Assembly (NCBI GenBank): GCA_002887195.1
Contig: PJAB01000003.1
Coordinates: 1-64,000, forward strand
Direction: 5' to 3'
From: Chrysochromulina parva
Lineage: Eukaryota; Haptophyta; Prymnesiales; Chrysochromulinaceae
DNA: 64,000 bases
Positions within the stretch are counted from its first letter, which is position 1, and every line of letters starts with the position of its first letter. Both the position numbers and the translations under genes were made by a program. Below, in pieces: positions 9,588 to 18,266 of this stretch. The notes under the pieces were generated by a model. The model was not told where the DNA came from. It did not search any database and saw only the letters and a program-made list of their open reading frames with translations.

Positions 9588-11165
9588 TCATGCTGTTGTT
9601 GCGCCCGCTCCGCTATCCTCCAGGTTGACGTACGTGTAGGCTCCCTTTTCCGACGAATAGACTTTCACAGTCTTTTGGCTCTTGAAGGAGTCCAAGGCCG
9701 GCTTCGCTTTGTCATGAGGACCGACACGGCTCAAAAATTTAGCAGTGCTGAAGAGCCCGACGAGGCTGATGCGCTTCTGATTGCTATCTTCCGTTAAGCC
9801 CAGGGGCATCACCACGTCGGTAAAGCCGAGAGCGCGCGCCTCCTCGGCCGCAGGCATCACGCGCCAGAGGACAATGTAGACGTGCTGGCCGAGACAGCTC
9901 AGGAACAGGAGGGCGATCAGAAAGGGCTCCCATTCAGTCGATCCATAGCAGCGGGATTCGAGCGCCAGAATTGCATGCACGAGCACGGAGCCGCCGATGA
10001 TGAGTGAGGAGACGAGCATGTACTCGTCGAGCAGCGTCAGGCACGCGACTGGCGGCGAGAACTGCGCGTTCGTCTGCCGATAGATGCCGCAGGTGAGCAC
10101 CAGGGTGAGGGCGAGAGAGATGCGCCCAGCCTCGCCCTCGGTCGTAGCGCCCTCGATGGCAAAGGCGGCGAGCATCATCAGCTCCAGCACGATCATCGTG
10201 ATGACAACGTTGTGCATGTAAAAGTCGGGCTTGCGCCGCACGAGGCACGTCATCGCCAGCTGCGGGAATTCATGCGCATGCACCTCGATGTGGCCGTAGA
10301 CTTTATTGCACATGGTCCACACGTTGTGCAAGTGAAACGTGTCCACCTTGAAGATGTCAAAATGGGAGAGGGACTGCGGCTCCTTCTTGAGCGCATCTTG
10401 CAATTTGTACATGTTCCGCGGGATCGCGCGTACGCCTTTGGGCCCGGAATACTCGTCGACGTAGCCTGGCGCAGTTATCTCAACGCCCACAATGCCGCCG
10501 ATGACGGTGTGAACGATGAGTTTCACCGTGAGCTCCTGGCAGTCGAAGGGAAAGTTTTCCAGCTCGAGCTGCTCCGCAAATTCGCCGAAAGCGCGGTACC
10601 GAAGGTAAATGTCCTCCCCGCGCACCTGCGCCACCGTGTCTTGGTGGACGGTGTGGTGGACGGAGTTGGAGAAGTCGAATTGGTTGAGGTACCACCGCGC
10701 GCTCGGCCGCAAAGTGTCTTTTGGAAAGTGCTGTGACATCGGCCCGTCCCCCTCTCTAATCAGGTCCTCGTCGAGAGCACCGCCAACAATTTTGAACTCG
10801 AAGAAGACATCGGCATAAAAGGTCTGTCTGAAGGCGTTTATCTCAAGCAGCTTGTCAAATTTGGCTCGAACGAGCTCAAGGGTACGAACTGGTCCGCCTT
10901 TCGACATGATCACCGGCTTGGGAGGGGGAGACGTGGCTGGCGGCGGTGGAATGACCTCTGGCTGGTTTGGGCCTTGGCTCTGGCTCTGGCCCGTGGCTGA
11001 CTCTGGCACCGGATCGGGCTCCGGCGCAGGGTCGGGCTCCGGCACAGGGTCAGGCTCCGGTTTTGAGGGATCACTCTCCGTCTCGGAGGCGTCGTGCGTT
11101 CTGAGGCGGGGCTTTTTGGGGCGCCAAGAGTTGAAAACATGACTTTGGGATTTTGGAGGCGGCAT
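9588..11165 (-). CDS. Pentameric ligand-gated ion channel-like protein
   Basis: A 525-residue protein resembling the Cys-loop/pentameric channel family. Residues 1-92 are disordered, with a PEPDPxPEPDP repeat. Residues about 95-310 look like the beta-sandwich ligand-binding domain and include FPFDCQ near residue 207, the hallmark of the Cys-loop (FPFDxQ). The loop cysteine pair is not conserved: only the C within FPFDCQ is there, as in many prokaryotic relatives. Four hydrophobic helices follow at about 312-335 (after RRKPDFYMHNVVI), 350-370, 385-410 and 420-440, matching M1-M4. The usual M1 proline is absent and no N-terminal signal peptide is seen, so a missing 5' exon is possible. It is divergent from the RPAP3-like gene with 157 bp between starts. 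Ligand and ion selectivity cannot be told. Confidence 0.75.
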   Translation of the reverse strand: MPPPKSQSHVFNSWRPKKPRLRTHDASETESDPSKPEPDPVPEPDPAPEPDPVPESATGQSQSQGPNQPEVIPPPPATSPPPKPVIMSKGGPVRTLELVRAKFDKLLEINAFRQTFYADVFFEFKIVGGALDEDLIREGDGPMSQHFPKDTLRPSARWYLNQFDFSNSVHHTVHQDTVAQVRGEDIYLRYRAFGEFAEQLELENFPFDCQELTVKLIVHTVIGGIVGVEITAPGYVDEYSGPKGVRAIPRNMYKLQDALKKEPQSLSHFDIFKVDTFHLHNVWTMCNKVYGHIEVHAHEFPQLAMTCLVRRKPDFYMHNVVITMIVLELMMLAAFAIEGATTEGEAGRISLALTLVLTCGIYRQTNAQFSPPVACLTLLDEYMLVSSLIIGGSVLVHAILALESRCYGSTEWEPFLIALLFLSCLGQHVYIVLWRVMPAAEEARALGFTDVVMPLGLTEDSNQKRISLVGLFSTAKFLSRVGPHDKAKPALDSFKSQKTVKVYSSEKGAYTYVNLEDSGAGATTA

Positions 11166-11322
11166 CTAAGACTAAATCGTGTGAGACCCTCCCGCGGCTT
11201 CGACACTGATTCCGTAGTTGAGAAATCGTTCACATCGTGGAGTCGACCAACGGCCTCTCGTGTCCGAGAGGCGTGTCAACGATCGAGAGGGAGAGCGTGA
11301 CGTCGCCTACGTAGTAGCCAAT

Positions 11323-12906
11323 ATGGCAGCTGACATCCAGCTCCAGATGCGCCGCAACGTGGAGAAGATGCACGAAACTATCGGCGAGCTCGATAGTTGG
11401 CTTGGAGACATTGGCAAGCGCGACGCACAGCTCCGTGGCGTCGCTGCACCAACAGGCTCCGGCAAACGCGGCGGCGTTGCGGACGACGACACTGACGAGG
11501 AGGAGGAGGCGCGTGCGATTGAGGAGGCCAAGGAAGAGCTGCGCAAGCTAGCTTTACAACAGAATGCCGAGGCGGAAGCAATCGGAAAGCCTGATGCCAT
11601 GGCTAAGAGCGGCGGCAGCGGCGGCAGCGGCGGCAGCGGCGGCAGCGGCGGCGGCAAAAAGGGGCCGCTCACGCATGCCCAAAAGTACGGACAGTGGGAG
11701 CGGTTCGACGCCGACGCGATCGTCGAGCAGATCGACAAGACGGAGGCAGAACGCGAGCAGCTACGCAAGGAGGTCGTGCGCCTCGAGAATCGGCGCCTGC
11801 AGTCTCAGGAGCGCAAGAAGGCGGCAGCGGCTGCAGCTGCGTCGGAGGCACTGCGCCTGCAAGGCAACGAGGCCTTTAGCGCCGCGCGCTACGAAGAGGC
11901 GGTCGGGTTGTACACGGACGCGCTTGGCCACACGCCGCGCTCGGCCGTGCTGTACGCTAATCGCGCGCTCGCGCTTCTGAAGCTGCACGCGCACGCAGAG
12001 GCGGAGGAGGACTGCGACGCTGCCCTGCTCATCGAGCCCGCAAATGTCAAGGCGCTGCTGCGCCGCGCGCAGGCGCGGCACGCGACCGAGCAGTACGACC
12101 ATGCCCTCGCGGACCTCGAGTCGGCACTCGAGCACGAGCCTCGCAACGCCGCCGCGCGCTCGCTGATGGCCGAATGCCGACGCCTCAAGAGCCTCCAGGT
12201 GCCACGTCCCAAGCCCACCCTGACGAAGCTCTCCATCGAGCAGGTAGAGCACGACGCCGACAACGACGGCGACGCTTTTGTACTCGCGCTCGCGCCGCCG
12301 CCCCCGCCTGAGGACGCCACGCATCGCATCACCGCGGCACCCTCGCGTGCCATCGCTGGTGCCGCGGCCGCCGCCCTCAGCGAGCATCCTGCGAGCTCCA
12401 GCGCCAGCACTGAGGCCGTCGCCGCGTCCACCGCCGAGCCCGTCGCCACAGCCACCGGAGGCGCATCCACATCCACGATGCGCCCACCGCGTGTGCTCTC
12501 GAGCGCTGTGCCCACTGCCGACAGCTTCCCGCTGCCCACGACTCTTGCGGAGGTGGAGCGCGCCTGGCGCTCGCTCCGCTCAGATCGCGCTGAGTTTGCC
12601 GCCTACGTGCGCCGCGTCGAGCCGTCGCGCTTCGAATCACTCTTTCGCAACAATCTGCCTGCGGAGCTCTTTTCGGCGCTCCTCGCGGCCCTCGACGGCC
12701 ATTTCGCGCCTGAGGAGGCGCCTCGCATCCTTGCGATTATGCGCGCGCTCACTACGGCGGGCCGCTTCTCGATCCTGACGATGTGCCTTGACAAGCCTGA
12801 TCAGAAGGCCATCGATTCGCTCAACATTAAGCTCATCGAAGCGCAGGGTCGCGGTGACCTCCCTGCCGATGAGGACCTCGAGACGATGCGCAAGGCGTAC
12901 TCATGA
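11323..12906 (+). CDS. RPAP3: RPAP3-like TPR co-chaperone
   Basis: A 527-residue protein. The ATG at 11323 is preferred because the following ADIQLQMRRN and SWLGDI segments match the conserved N-terminus of RNA polymerase II-associated protein 3. A Gly-Ser tract near residues 95-110 is followed by three TPR repeats (about 175-290), the likely docking site for HSP90/HSP70 C-termini. Residues about 405-503 form the RPAP3 C-terminal domain, which in known relatives binds RUVBL1/2. With PIH1-type partners this R2TP complex assembles RNA polymerases, snoRNPs and PIKKs; GAR1, an H/ACA snoRNP protein of the kind R2TP helps assemble, is also in this window. An upstream in-frame extension is open but lacks an ATG and family similarity. 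Confidence 0.85.
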   Translation: MAADIQLQMRRNVEKMHETIGELDSWLGDIGKRDAQLRGVAAPTGSGKRGGVADDDTDEEEEARAIEEAKEELRKLALQQNAEAEAIGKPDAMAKSGGSGGSGGSGGSGGGKKGPLTHAQKYGQWERFDADAIVEQIDKTEAEREQLRKEVVRLENRRLQSQERKKAAAAAAASEALRLQGNEAFSAARYEEAVGLYTDALGHTPRSAVLYANRALALLKLHAHAEAEEDCDAALLIEPANVKALLRRAQARHATEQYDHALADLESALEHEPRNAAARSLMAECRRLKSLQVPRPKPTLTKLSIEQVEHDADNDGDAFVLALAPPPPPEDATHRITAAPSRAIAGAAAAALSEHPASSSASTEAVAASTAEPVATATGGASTSTMRPPRVLSSAVPTADSFPLPTTLAEVERAWRSLRSDRAEFAAYVRRVEPSRFESLFRNNLPAELFSALLAALDGHFAPEEAPRILAIMRALTTAGRFSILTMCLDKPDQKAIDSLNIKLIEAQGRGDLPADEDLETMRKAYS

Positions 12907-13266
12907 GCTCCTCGTAAGGGCGTACTCTTGAGCACATCGTGAGGGCGTACGAGCGGATCCCGCCTCATGAACAGAAGACGCCGGTGGGCAGAGGAGCAGC
13001 CTAGAGCAGCACTCGCCATGGCGCTCGCCATGGCGCTCCCTCGCGAGGCCACGTGGAGGAATCGCCTTTGCGGTCGAGCACGGCGGGAGGAGCGGAGAGG
13101 TGAACAGCTTTCATTGTGCCGCGCGACGCCGCCGTAAAGCGTAGCGGGCGAGAGGCTGGCGGTCGTGGACGCGCGACTTTCAGTTCTCTCGGCTGTTGAG
13201 ATGTTTTAACCAGTTGAACGATTTCGAAAAGTTGGGGACAGTGTGTGCGCCTACGAAGCTCGCAGG
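12907..13266. other. Convergent 3'-3' spacer
   Basis: Lies between the ends of the RPAP3-like gene and the exported unknown gene. It opens with two near-copies of a GGGCGTACTCxTGAG segment spanning the stop codon (about 12890-12945). I see nothing else in it. Confidence 0.5.
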
Positions 13267-14094
13267 TCAGAGGCTCAAAGCCGCCGAGTCGGCCGCACTT
13301 CCTCGACGCGATTTCTCACTGTCACTCGCGTCGCCGGCGCGGACACGTCGCCACCAGCGTGCCCATACTGGTGTCGAACGTGCATTCACCTCGAGCGTGC
13401 AGAGCCCGCCGCCGTACCAGGAGGGGCACCGTCCCGTCCTTCGGTAATGAAGGGTGCAACTGCCGCCAGGGCAGACGGGTTCGATGAGCTTGTACTCTTC
13501 GCGGGTCGGCCCGCCGGTGCTGGGTACAGCAGCGCGGGCCGTGCCTGGCAACATGGGCCTCGGCTGCGGAGGCTTTACGGCTGCAGCGTCGCGCTTGGCC
13601 GGGCGTACTGAGAGCTCGAACCCAGTCCGAAGCCCAATACGTATCGGTCCGCGGCCCACGCCGTGCGCACTCGCAATGGGCTGCCCATCGCCACCAATGG
13701 CCCGGAGCATGAGCCCACCATCGTGCGATTGCAGGGACACGTTGTGCACGTAGCGCAGCACAGGCACCTTGCGTCCTTTGTACTCGGAGAGCCGCGCACC
13801 ATCCGCAGCGCAGTACACGAGAACGCGTTCGCTGACAAAGCCAGCCTTGTCCGACGACTGCAAAGCTCGTGAGCATCGCTCAAGCAGGCTCACATCTGCA
13901 ATGTGCTGGCCAGTCACGGTGTTGATCAGCGAGCCGCGCCCGTACCACTCGCGCGACTTGCGACCGGCGCGGGCGTGCGCGTACAGAGACGCCCAGGAAG
14001 TGGCGCCCGCCGCCATCGTGGGCAGTAGGAGCGCGGCGAACACGTGCATGCCTGCCGCGCCTTCGCGTGAACTGTTGACAAAGAGTTTCGTCAT
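13267..14094 (-). CDS. Putative exported protein, unknown family
   Basis: A 275-residue frame from the first ATG at 14094; an alternative start at 14049 (MHVFAALLLPTMAAGA) would place a signal peptide directly at the N-terminus. The body has a WYGRGSLINTVTGQ segment, then a strand-rich region, and a Cys-containing tail (CPGGSC, CPSWYGGGLC) compatible with disulfides in a secreted domain. I do not recognise the family. The C-terminal 30 residues are basic and look unstructured. It is convergent with the RPAP3-like gene and 574 bp from the next gene upstream. Confidence 0.6.
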   Translation of the reverse strand: MTKLFVNSSREGAAGMHVFAALLLPTMAAGATSWASLYAHARAGRKSREWYGRGSLINTVTGQHIADVSLLERCSRALQSSDKAGFVSERVLVYCAADGARLSEYKGRKVPVLRYVHNVSLQSHDGGLMLRAIGGDGQPIASAHGVGRGPIRIGLRTGFELSVRPAKRDAAAVKPPQPRPMLPGTARAAVPSTGGPTREEYKLIEPVCPGGSCTLHYRRTGRCPSWYGGGLCTLEVNARSTPVWARWWRRVRAGDASDSEKSRRGSAADSAALSL

Positions 14095-14668
14095 AAAATC
14101 ATCACGATTCTGTCTCAAAGGACATGAAAGGACGGCTCCGCACCCCTCGATCAACACAAGTACTGAATTGTCGCTCGCTCGGGCTACTCAATTTCGCTTG
14201 TGAGGCGTCGCCGCACGCGGTCTCCCCCCACGCCCACAGCCACAGACCTTGGCCACAGACACGGAACGGGGACAAACAGGTCGCGAGGTCCAGGTGCCAG
14301 CTGCCAGGTCGGTCTCTGACTCGCTCTCTCCCAGCACACACTGCGATACCGGTGGAGGTGGTCGCCTGGTGCTTGCTGCCTTTAAGCTGCCCTATACTAA
14401 CGGGCGGCGGGATTTGCATGATACGTAAACCTTGCCGCATGCCGCCGGGTTTTTTACGTACCCGTTCCTTACCCGACCGCCGGCGGGTCATCATTTTACC
14501 CACGAGGAACGACACGACGAGGCAATCTCGCGTGACGCACACACGACGGCCCGGGCTTCGTTAAAGCTTCGTCATGAGCTTCGTTCGGTCAAAACGGTGA
14601 CGGTCGTGCGCAAGATCGAAGGAGTCATCGCAACGCGGGACGGCGACCCGGGGGAGACCCGCTATTTA
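14095..14668. other. Spacer between two minus-strand genes
   Basis: Holds the promoter of the exported unknown gene and the 3' region of the glycan-enzyme-like gene. Short frames here lack protein-like composition. No tRNA or repeat was found. Confidence 0.4.
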
Positions 14669-16333
14669 CTACCTGAGACCGCGTGACACAGTGACAGGCA
14701 CCTCCCTTCCTCCAGACGCGCCGTGATCGCAAACAGCCGTCTTGCCGTTGAGTGGCATCAGCATGCCCCACACACGGTCCAGGAGCACCTCAGCTATTCG
14801 GGCCTCGCAGTCATTCACGCCGTACGAGATCAGCAACGTGTCCGGCCTGTCGCGAGGGGTGTGAAGGCCCGAAAGGAATTGAACGCTCTCGCAGTCATTG
14901 GGGTCCTGTGATGACTGCAAGCAGAATTCGGCAGAGCTGCTGAGCATCCGATACGGGGCTGCCGTTGACGTTGTGTACCAAAAATGCGTATAGCGCGAGC
15001 CGAACTTGAACACAGCCGCATTGTTAGCCTTCCCCCCGCCTCCCCAACCGCGATGGAGATGCCCGATGCCAAGAAAGGCGGTGCAGCTGCCGTTCTGGAT
15101 CAAGACCAAGTTAGCAGTGGCTGAGATACGCGCGTCACGCACAGCGAGACCTACGGCTGAGCCACCCTTGTCGAGGGAGCTGCTGAGATGCACAGCAGCG
15201 CGGGCCGTTTTTCTGAGTTGGCGTGCCTCATGCCGTGCCTCTTGCCTCTCGACATACCGCTTGCCTCGCCTCTTGCCGCTGGGCGACGGCAGAGACCTCT
15301 CGAGCAGCTCCTCAAGCAAACTGGTGTTCCCATCGATGAGCACGAGAGATGCCGGGGTGACGGCAAACTCACGCAGATTCGCAATGTAGCTGATCTGAAC
15401 CGAGCCGTTTGGTGCAGCCAAGCCGCACGTCCATCGTGCATCGCGCCGCCGATTGATAGGCATGGCAAGGTACTGTGGCCCGTAGCACTCAGGCACAGAG
15501 AGCATCTTGAAGCTTGGCGCTCCGAGCGATCCGATGATGCCAATCCAAGGCTGAATAAGCACCGAAAGGCCTGAAGCAGCCGTCATGTCAGGAGCGACAA
15601 AGAGTGCCTGGTTGCGCCCCTGCAACCACTTATCCCACACCTGAATCCGCTGTGGGGTCCATGCTTGAAGCATGTGAAGGCCACCGTCAGCAGTGAGTTT
15701 GCGCTCTAGATGCACCGGCGAGACAGAAAAGGTGCACGCGGCGCAGTTGTACGTGACCAAAAGGTGGCGGCCGTCGAGGTTGAGCAGCCGTGCATCGTAG
15801 ACCTGCTGGCTCCACGGAGGTGTGAAGCCACCACTGACGCCCGCCGGCACGTACTCACGGCCGTGGTCAGCCCATGTGGCAATCTGCAGCGGTGGTCGTG
15901 TGATGAGCCACGTCCAATCAAGGACCGCCATTTCTCTGTCCAGCACCAAGAGCACGGTGCCTTTGAAGAAGGCTGCCGTTGCAATTGTCATCTTCTTCCA
16001 CGTCGCATTGAAGAGTGGACTGCTTGCATCGCACTGGTGCAGCACATCGGCCCGCACAGCGACAACGTATACGCACCGAGGGCACAGTCCATGAGGCGCG
16101 GCGGTGAGACTCGGGTTGAAGAACCGAAGCGGACGCGGATGCGCAGGCTCACCCAATTGTGGTGGGCCAGCAAAGGTTCCGACATTCACCGAGAGCGTGC
16201 GTGGCTGCTTGACTGGCATCACAGAGGCGCAGTGTCCTCGGAGAAACTGCGCACATTGCTCGCGAGCGAAGTGCCGTGGCGCACCGTACATTTGAGCTGG
16301 TGAGTACGTTGGCTTGGTGGCGGAGGACATCAT
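14669..16333 (-). CDS. Glycosyltransferase/glycosidase-like beta-propeller protein
   Basis: A 554-residue protein starting at the first of two adjacent ATGs (16333, 16330). The C-terminal half contains FLGIGHLHRG, then YTHFWYTT, then an SAEFCL segment, and LLISYGVNDCEARI near the end. This order is typical of five-bladed-propeller glycan enzymes related to GH43/GH130-like folds and their uncharacterised algal glycosyltransferase relatives; the GVNDCEA block is the most telling. The N-terminal half contains several Trp- and Cys-rich strands. I see no signal peptide at this start, though an upstream exon could supply one. It is divergent from the RPE-RPI fusion gene, 183 bp between starts. Substrate cannot be inferred. 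Confidence 0.6.
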   Translation of the reverse strand: MMSSATKPTYSPAQMYGAPRHFAREQCAQFLRGHCASVMPVKQPRTLSVNVGTFAGPPQLGEPAHPRPLRFFNPSLTAAPHGLCPRCVYVVAVRADVLHQCDASSPLFNATWKKMTIATAAFFKGTVLLVLDREMAVLDWTWLITRPPLQIATWADHGREYVPAGVSGGFTPPWSQQVYDARLLNLDGRHLLVTYNCAACTFSVSPVHLERKLTADGGLHMLQAWTPQRIQVWDKWLQGRNQALFVAPDMTAASGLSVLIQPWIGIIGSLGAPSFKMLSVPECYGPQYLAMPINRRRDARWTCGLAAPNGSVQISYIANLREFAVTPASLVLIDGNTSLLEELLERSLPSPSGKRRGKRYVERQEARHEARQLRKTARAAVHLSSSLDKGGSAVGLAVRDARISATANLVLIQNGSCTAFLGIGHLHRGWGGGGKANNAAVFKFGSRYTHFWYTTSTAAPYRMLSSSAEFCLQSSQDPNDCESVQFLSGLHTPRDRPDTLLISYGVNDCEARIAEVLLDRVWGMLMPLNGKTAVCDHGASGGREVPVTVSRGLR

Positions 16334-16516
16334 GCACAGGTTCACGAAAATGTCCTCTGTGAATCGTACAAGTACAAATATTGGACGGACGGCGACACGA
16401 CAACACTTGAGGCTCGAACGGAGGATTTCGATGCGAGGTTTTTGCGAGATTGGCACCTCGCGCCTTGTCGTTCCCTCGTGTGCCGCCGACGGCCACGTGC
16501 TGTGCCCTCAATCAAC

Positions 16517-18088
16517 ATGGACGTGTGCAAGCCGCACTGCGCCCCCTGCAAAATCTGTCCGTCGCTGCTGGCCTCAGATTTGGCGAGTCTCGCCAGCGAG
16601 TCGAGTTTGGTCATCGCCGCGGGTGCGGATGAGCTGCACCTGGACATCATGGACGGCCACTTCGTGCCCAACCTCACATGGGGCAGCCCAGTTGTAGCCT
16701 CACTGCGCAAGCACGTGCCCGATGCTTTCCTCGATTGCCACTTGATGGTGAGCAAACCATCCCAGTGGGTGTCGGACATCGCCAAGGCCGGCGGCTCGCG
16801 CTACACCTTTCACATTGAGGCGGTCCGCGGCCATGGCGATGACCCTCTCGATGCTGCTGAGATGTGCAAACTGATCCGCGAGAACGGCATGCAAGTGGGC
16901 GTCTCGATCAAGCCGGGTACCGGAGTGGAGGTGCTCGCCGGCATCATCGAGCTCGTCGACATGGTTCTCGTCATGACCGTAGAGCCGGGCTTTGGGGGTC
17001 AGAAGTTCCAACCGGCCATGATGTCCAAGGTGCTGGCACTTCGCACGCAGTATCCGAATCTCGACATCCAGGTCGACGGCGGCCTCTCGCCCGAGACCGT
17101 CGACGCCGCGGCCGCCGCGGGTGCCAACCTCATCGTCGCGGGCTCGTCGGTCTTCAAGCCGGGCCTCAACCCGCGCGAGCCGATCAAGACGATGCGATGT
17201 GCCGTCCTGCGCCATGGCCACGGTCTGAGCGCCGAAGAAGCGGAGGCAAGAGCAAACAAGGTGGGCGAGAAGCGGCAGGCGCCCACGGTAGTCGAGGGCG
17301 CAGACGCCAAGAAGCCATCGGTGCCTGTGCCGCCGCCCGCCACACCCGCGACGCTCTCAGCGGCCGACGCCCTCAAGCGAGAGGTGGGCTATCGCGCCGT
17401 CGACGTGCACGTCCGGTCGGGGATGGCGGTGGGCCTCGGGACGGGCTCGACGGCCTACTTTGCCGTCGAGCGCCTCGGCCAGAAGCTCGCGAGCGGCGAG
17501 CTCAAAGACATCATCGCTGTGCCCACCTCGGTACGTACCAAGGAGCAAGCGGAGAGCCTCGGCATCCCGCTGACAACGCTCGACGAGCAGCCGACGCTCG
17601 ACGTGGCCATCGACGGTGCGGATGCCCTCGATCGCGCTCTCAATCTCGTCAAGGGCGGCGGAGGCGCGATGCACCGCGAGAAGATGGTCGCCATGCGCGC
17701 AGCCAAGTTCATCTGCATCGTGGACGAGTCCAAACTCTCCTTCGGCGGGCTGGGACCGTCCTTCCCCCTGCCCGTCGAAATCACACCCTTCTGCGCCAAG
17801 TGCACGATGCGCACGATCGCGAGCCTGCCCGCGCTCGCCGGGTGCGAACCACGCTTGCGCCTTGGCTCCGCCGCGAACAATAAGGTCGACGGTGACCAGC
17901 CGGCCGTGACCGACAACGGCAACTACGTCGTCGACCTCTTCTTCAAACAGCCGATCGCCGACCCCGTCGAGGCGGCCCGCCAGCTCAAGGATGTCGTCGG
18001 CGTCGTCGACCACGGCCTCTTCTGCAGCATGGCGGCCGAGGCCATCGTCGCCGGTCCCGCTGGCGTGTACGTGCTCACGCCCGAGTGA
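16517..18088 (+). CDS. Fused ribulose-phosphate 3-epimerase / ribose-5-phosphate isomerase
   Basis: A 523-residue bifunctional enzyme in one uninterrupted frame. Residues about 12-225 are a ribulose-5-phosphate 3-epimerase TIM barrel with CPSLLASD, LDIMDGHFVPN, CHLMV, TVEPGFGGQ and QVDGGL, so catalytic Asp and His residues and the phosphate site are kept. A Pro/Ala/Lys linker (about 232-285) leads to ribose-5-phosphate isomerase type A (285-523) with GLGTGSTA, DGADALD, KGGGGA and IVDESK. Together they would interconvert xylulose-5-P, ribulose-5-P and ribose-5-P in the non-oxidative pentose phosphate or Calvin cycle. The start at 16517 begins directly before the epimerase. No clear transit peptide is seen, so a cytosolic location is likeliest unless an upstream exon exists. 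Confidence 0.92.
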   Translation: MDVCKPHCAPCKICPSLLASDLASLASESSLVIAAGADELHLDIMDGHFVPNLTWGSPVVASLRKHVPDAFLDCHLMVSKPSQWVSDIAKAGGSRYTFHIEAVRGHGDDPLDAAEMCKLIRENGMQVGVSIKPGTGVEVLAGIIELVDMVLVMTVEPGFGGQKFQPAMMSKVLALRTQYPNLDIQVDGGLSPETVDAAAAAGANLIVAGSSVFKPGLNPREPIKTMRCAVLRHGHGLSAEEAEARANKVGEKRQAPTVVEGADAKKPSVPVPPPATPATLSAADALKREVGYRAVDVHVRSGMAVGLGTGSTAYFAVERLGQKLASGELKDIIAVPTSVRTKEQAESLGIPLTTLDEQPTLDVAIDGADALDRALNLVKGGGGAMHREKMVAMRAAKFICIVDESKLSFGGLGPSFPLPVEITPFCAKCTMRTIASLPALAGCEPRLRLGSAANNKVDGDQPAVTDNGNYVVDLFFKQPIADPVEAARQLKDVVGVVDHGLFCSMAAEAIVAGPAGVYVLTPE

Positions 18089-18266
18089 CATAGTGACCGG
18101 GAGGCGGTCTGGCGAGAGCAATATTAGGGTGGGCCGTCATCGGTTGCGCAGCGCCGCAGTCAAATTGTGTGGTTCGTTTCTTAACGCGTACCCGGTAAGT
18201 TGAAGTGTGAACAAGAGTTTCGTGGCGACGAGACGCCTGCGTTGAGTCAGTGTTGGGTCGCACAAA

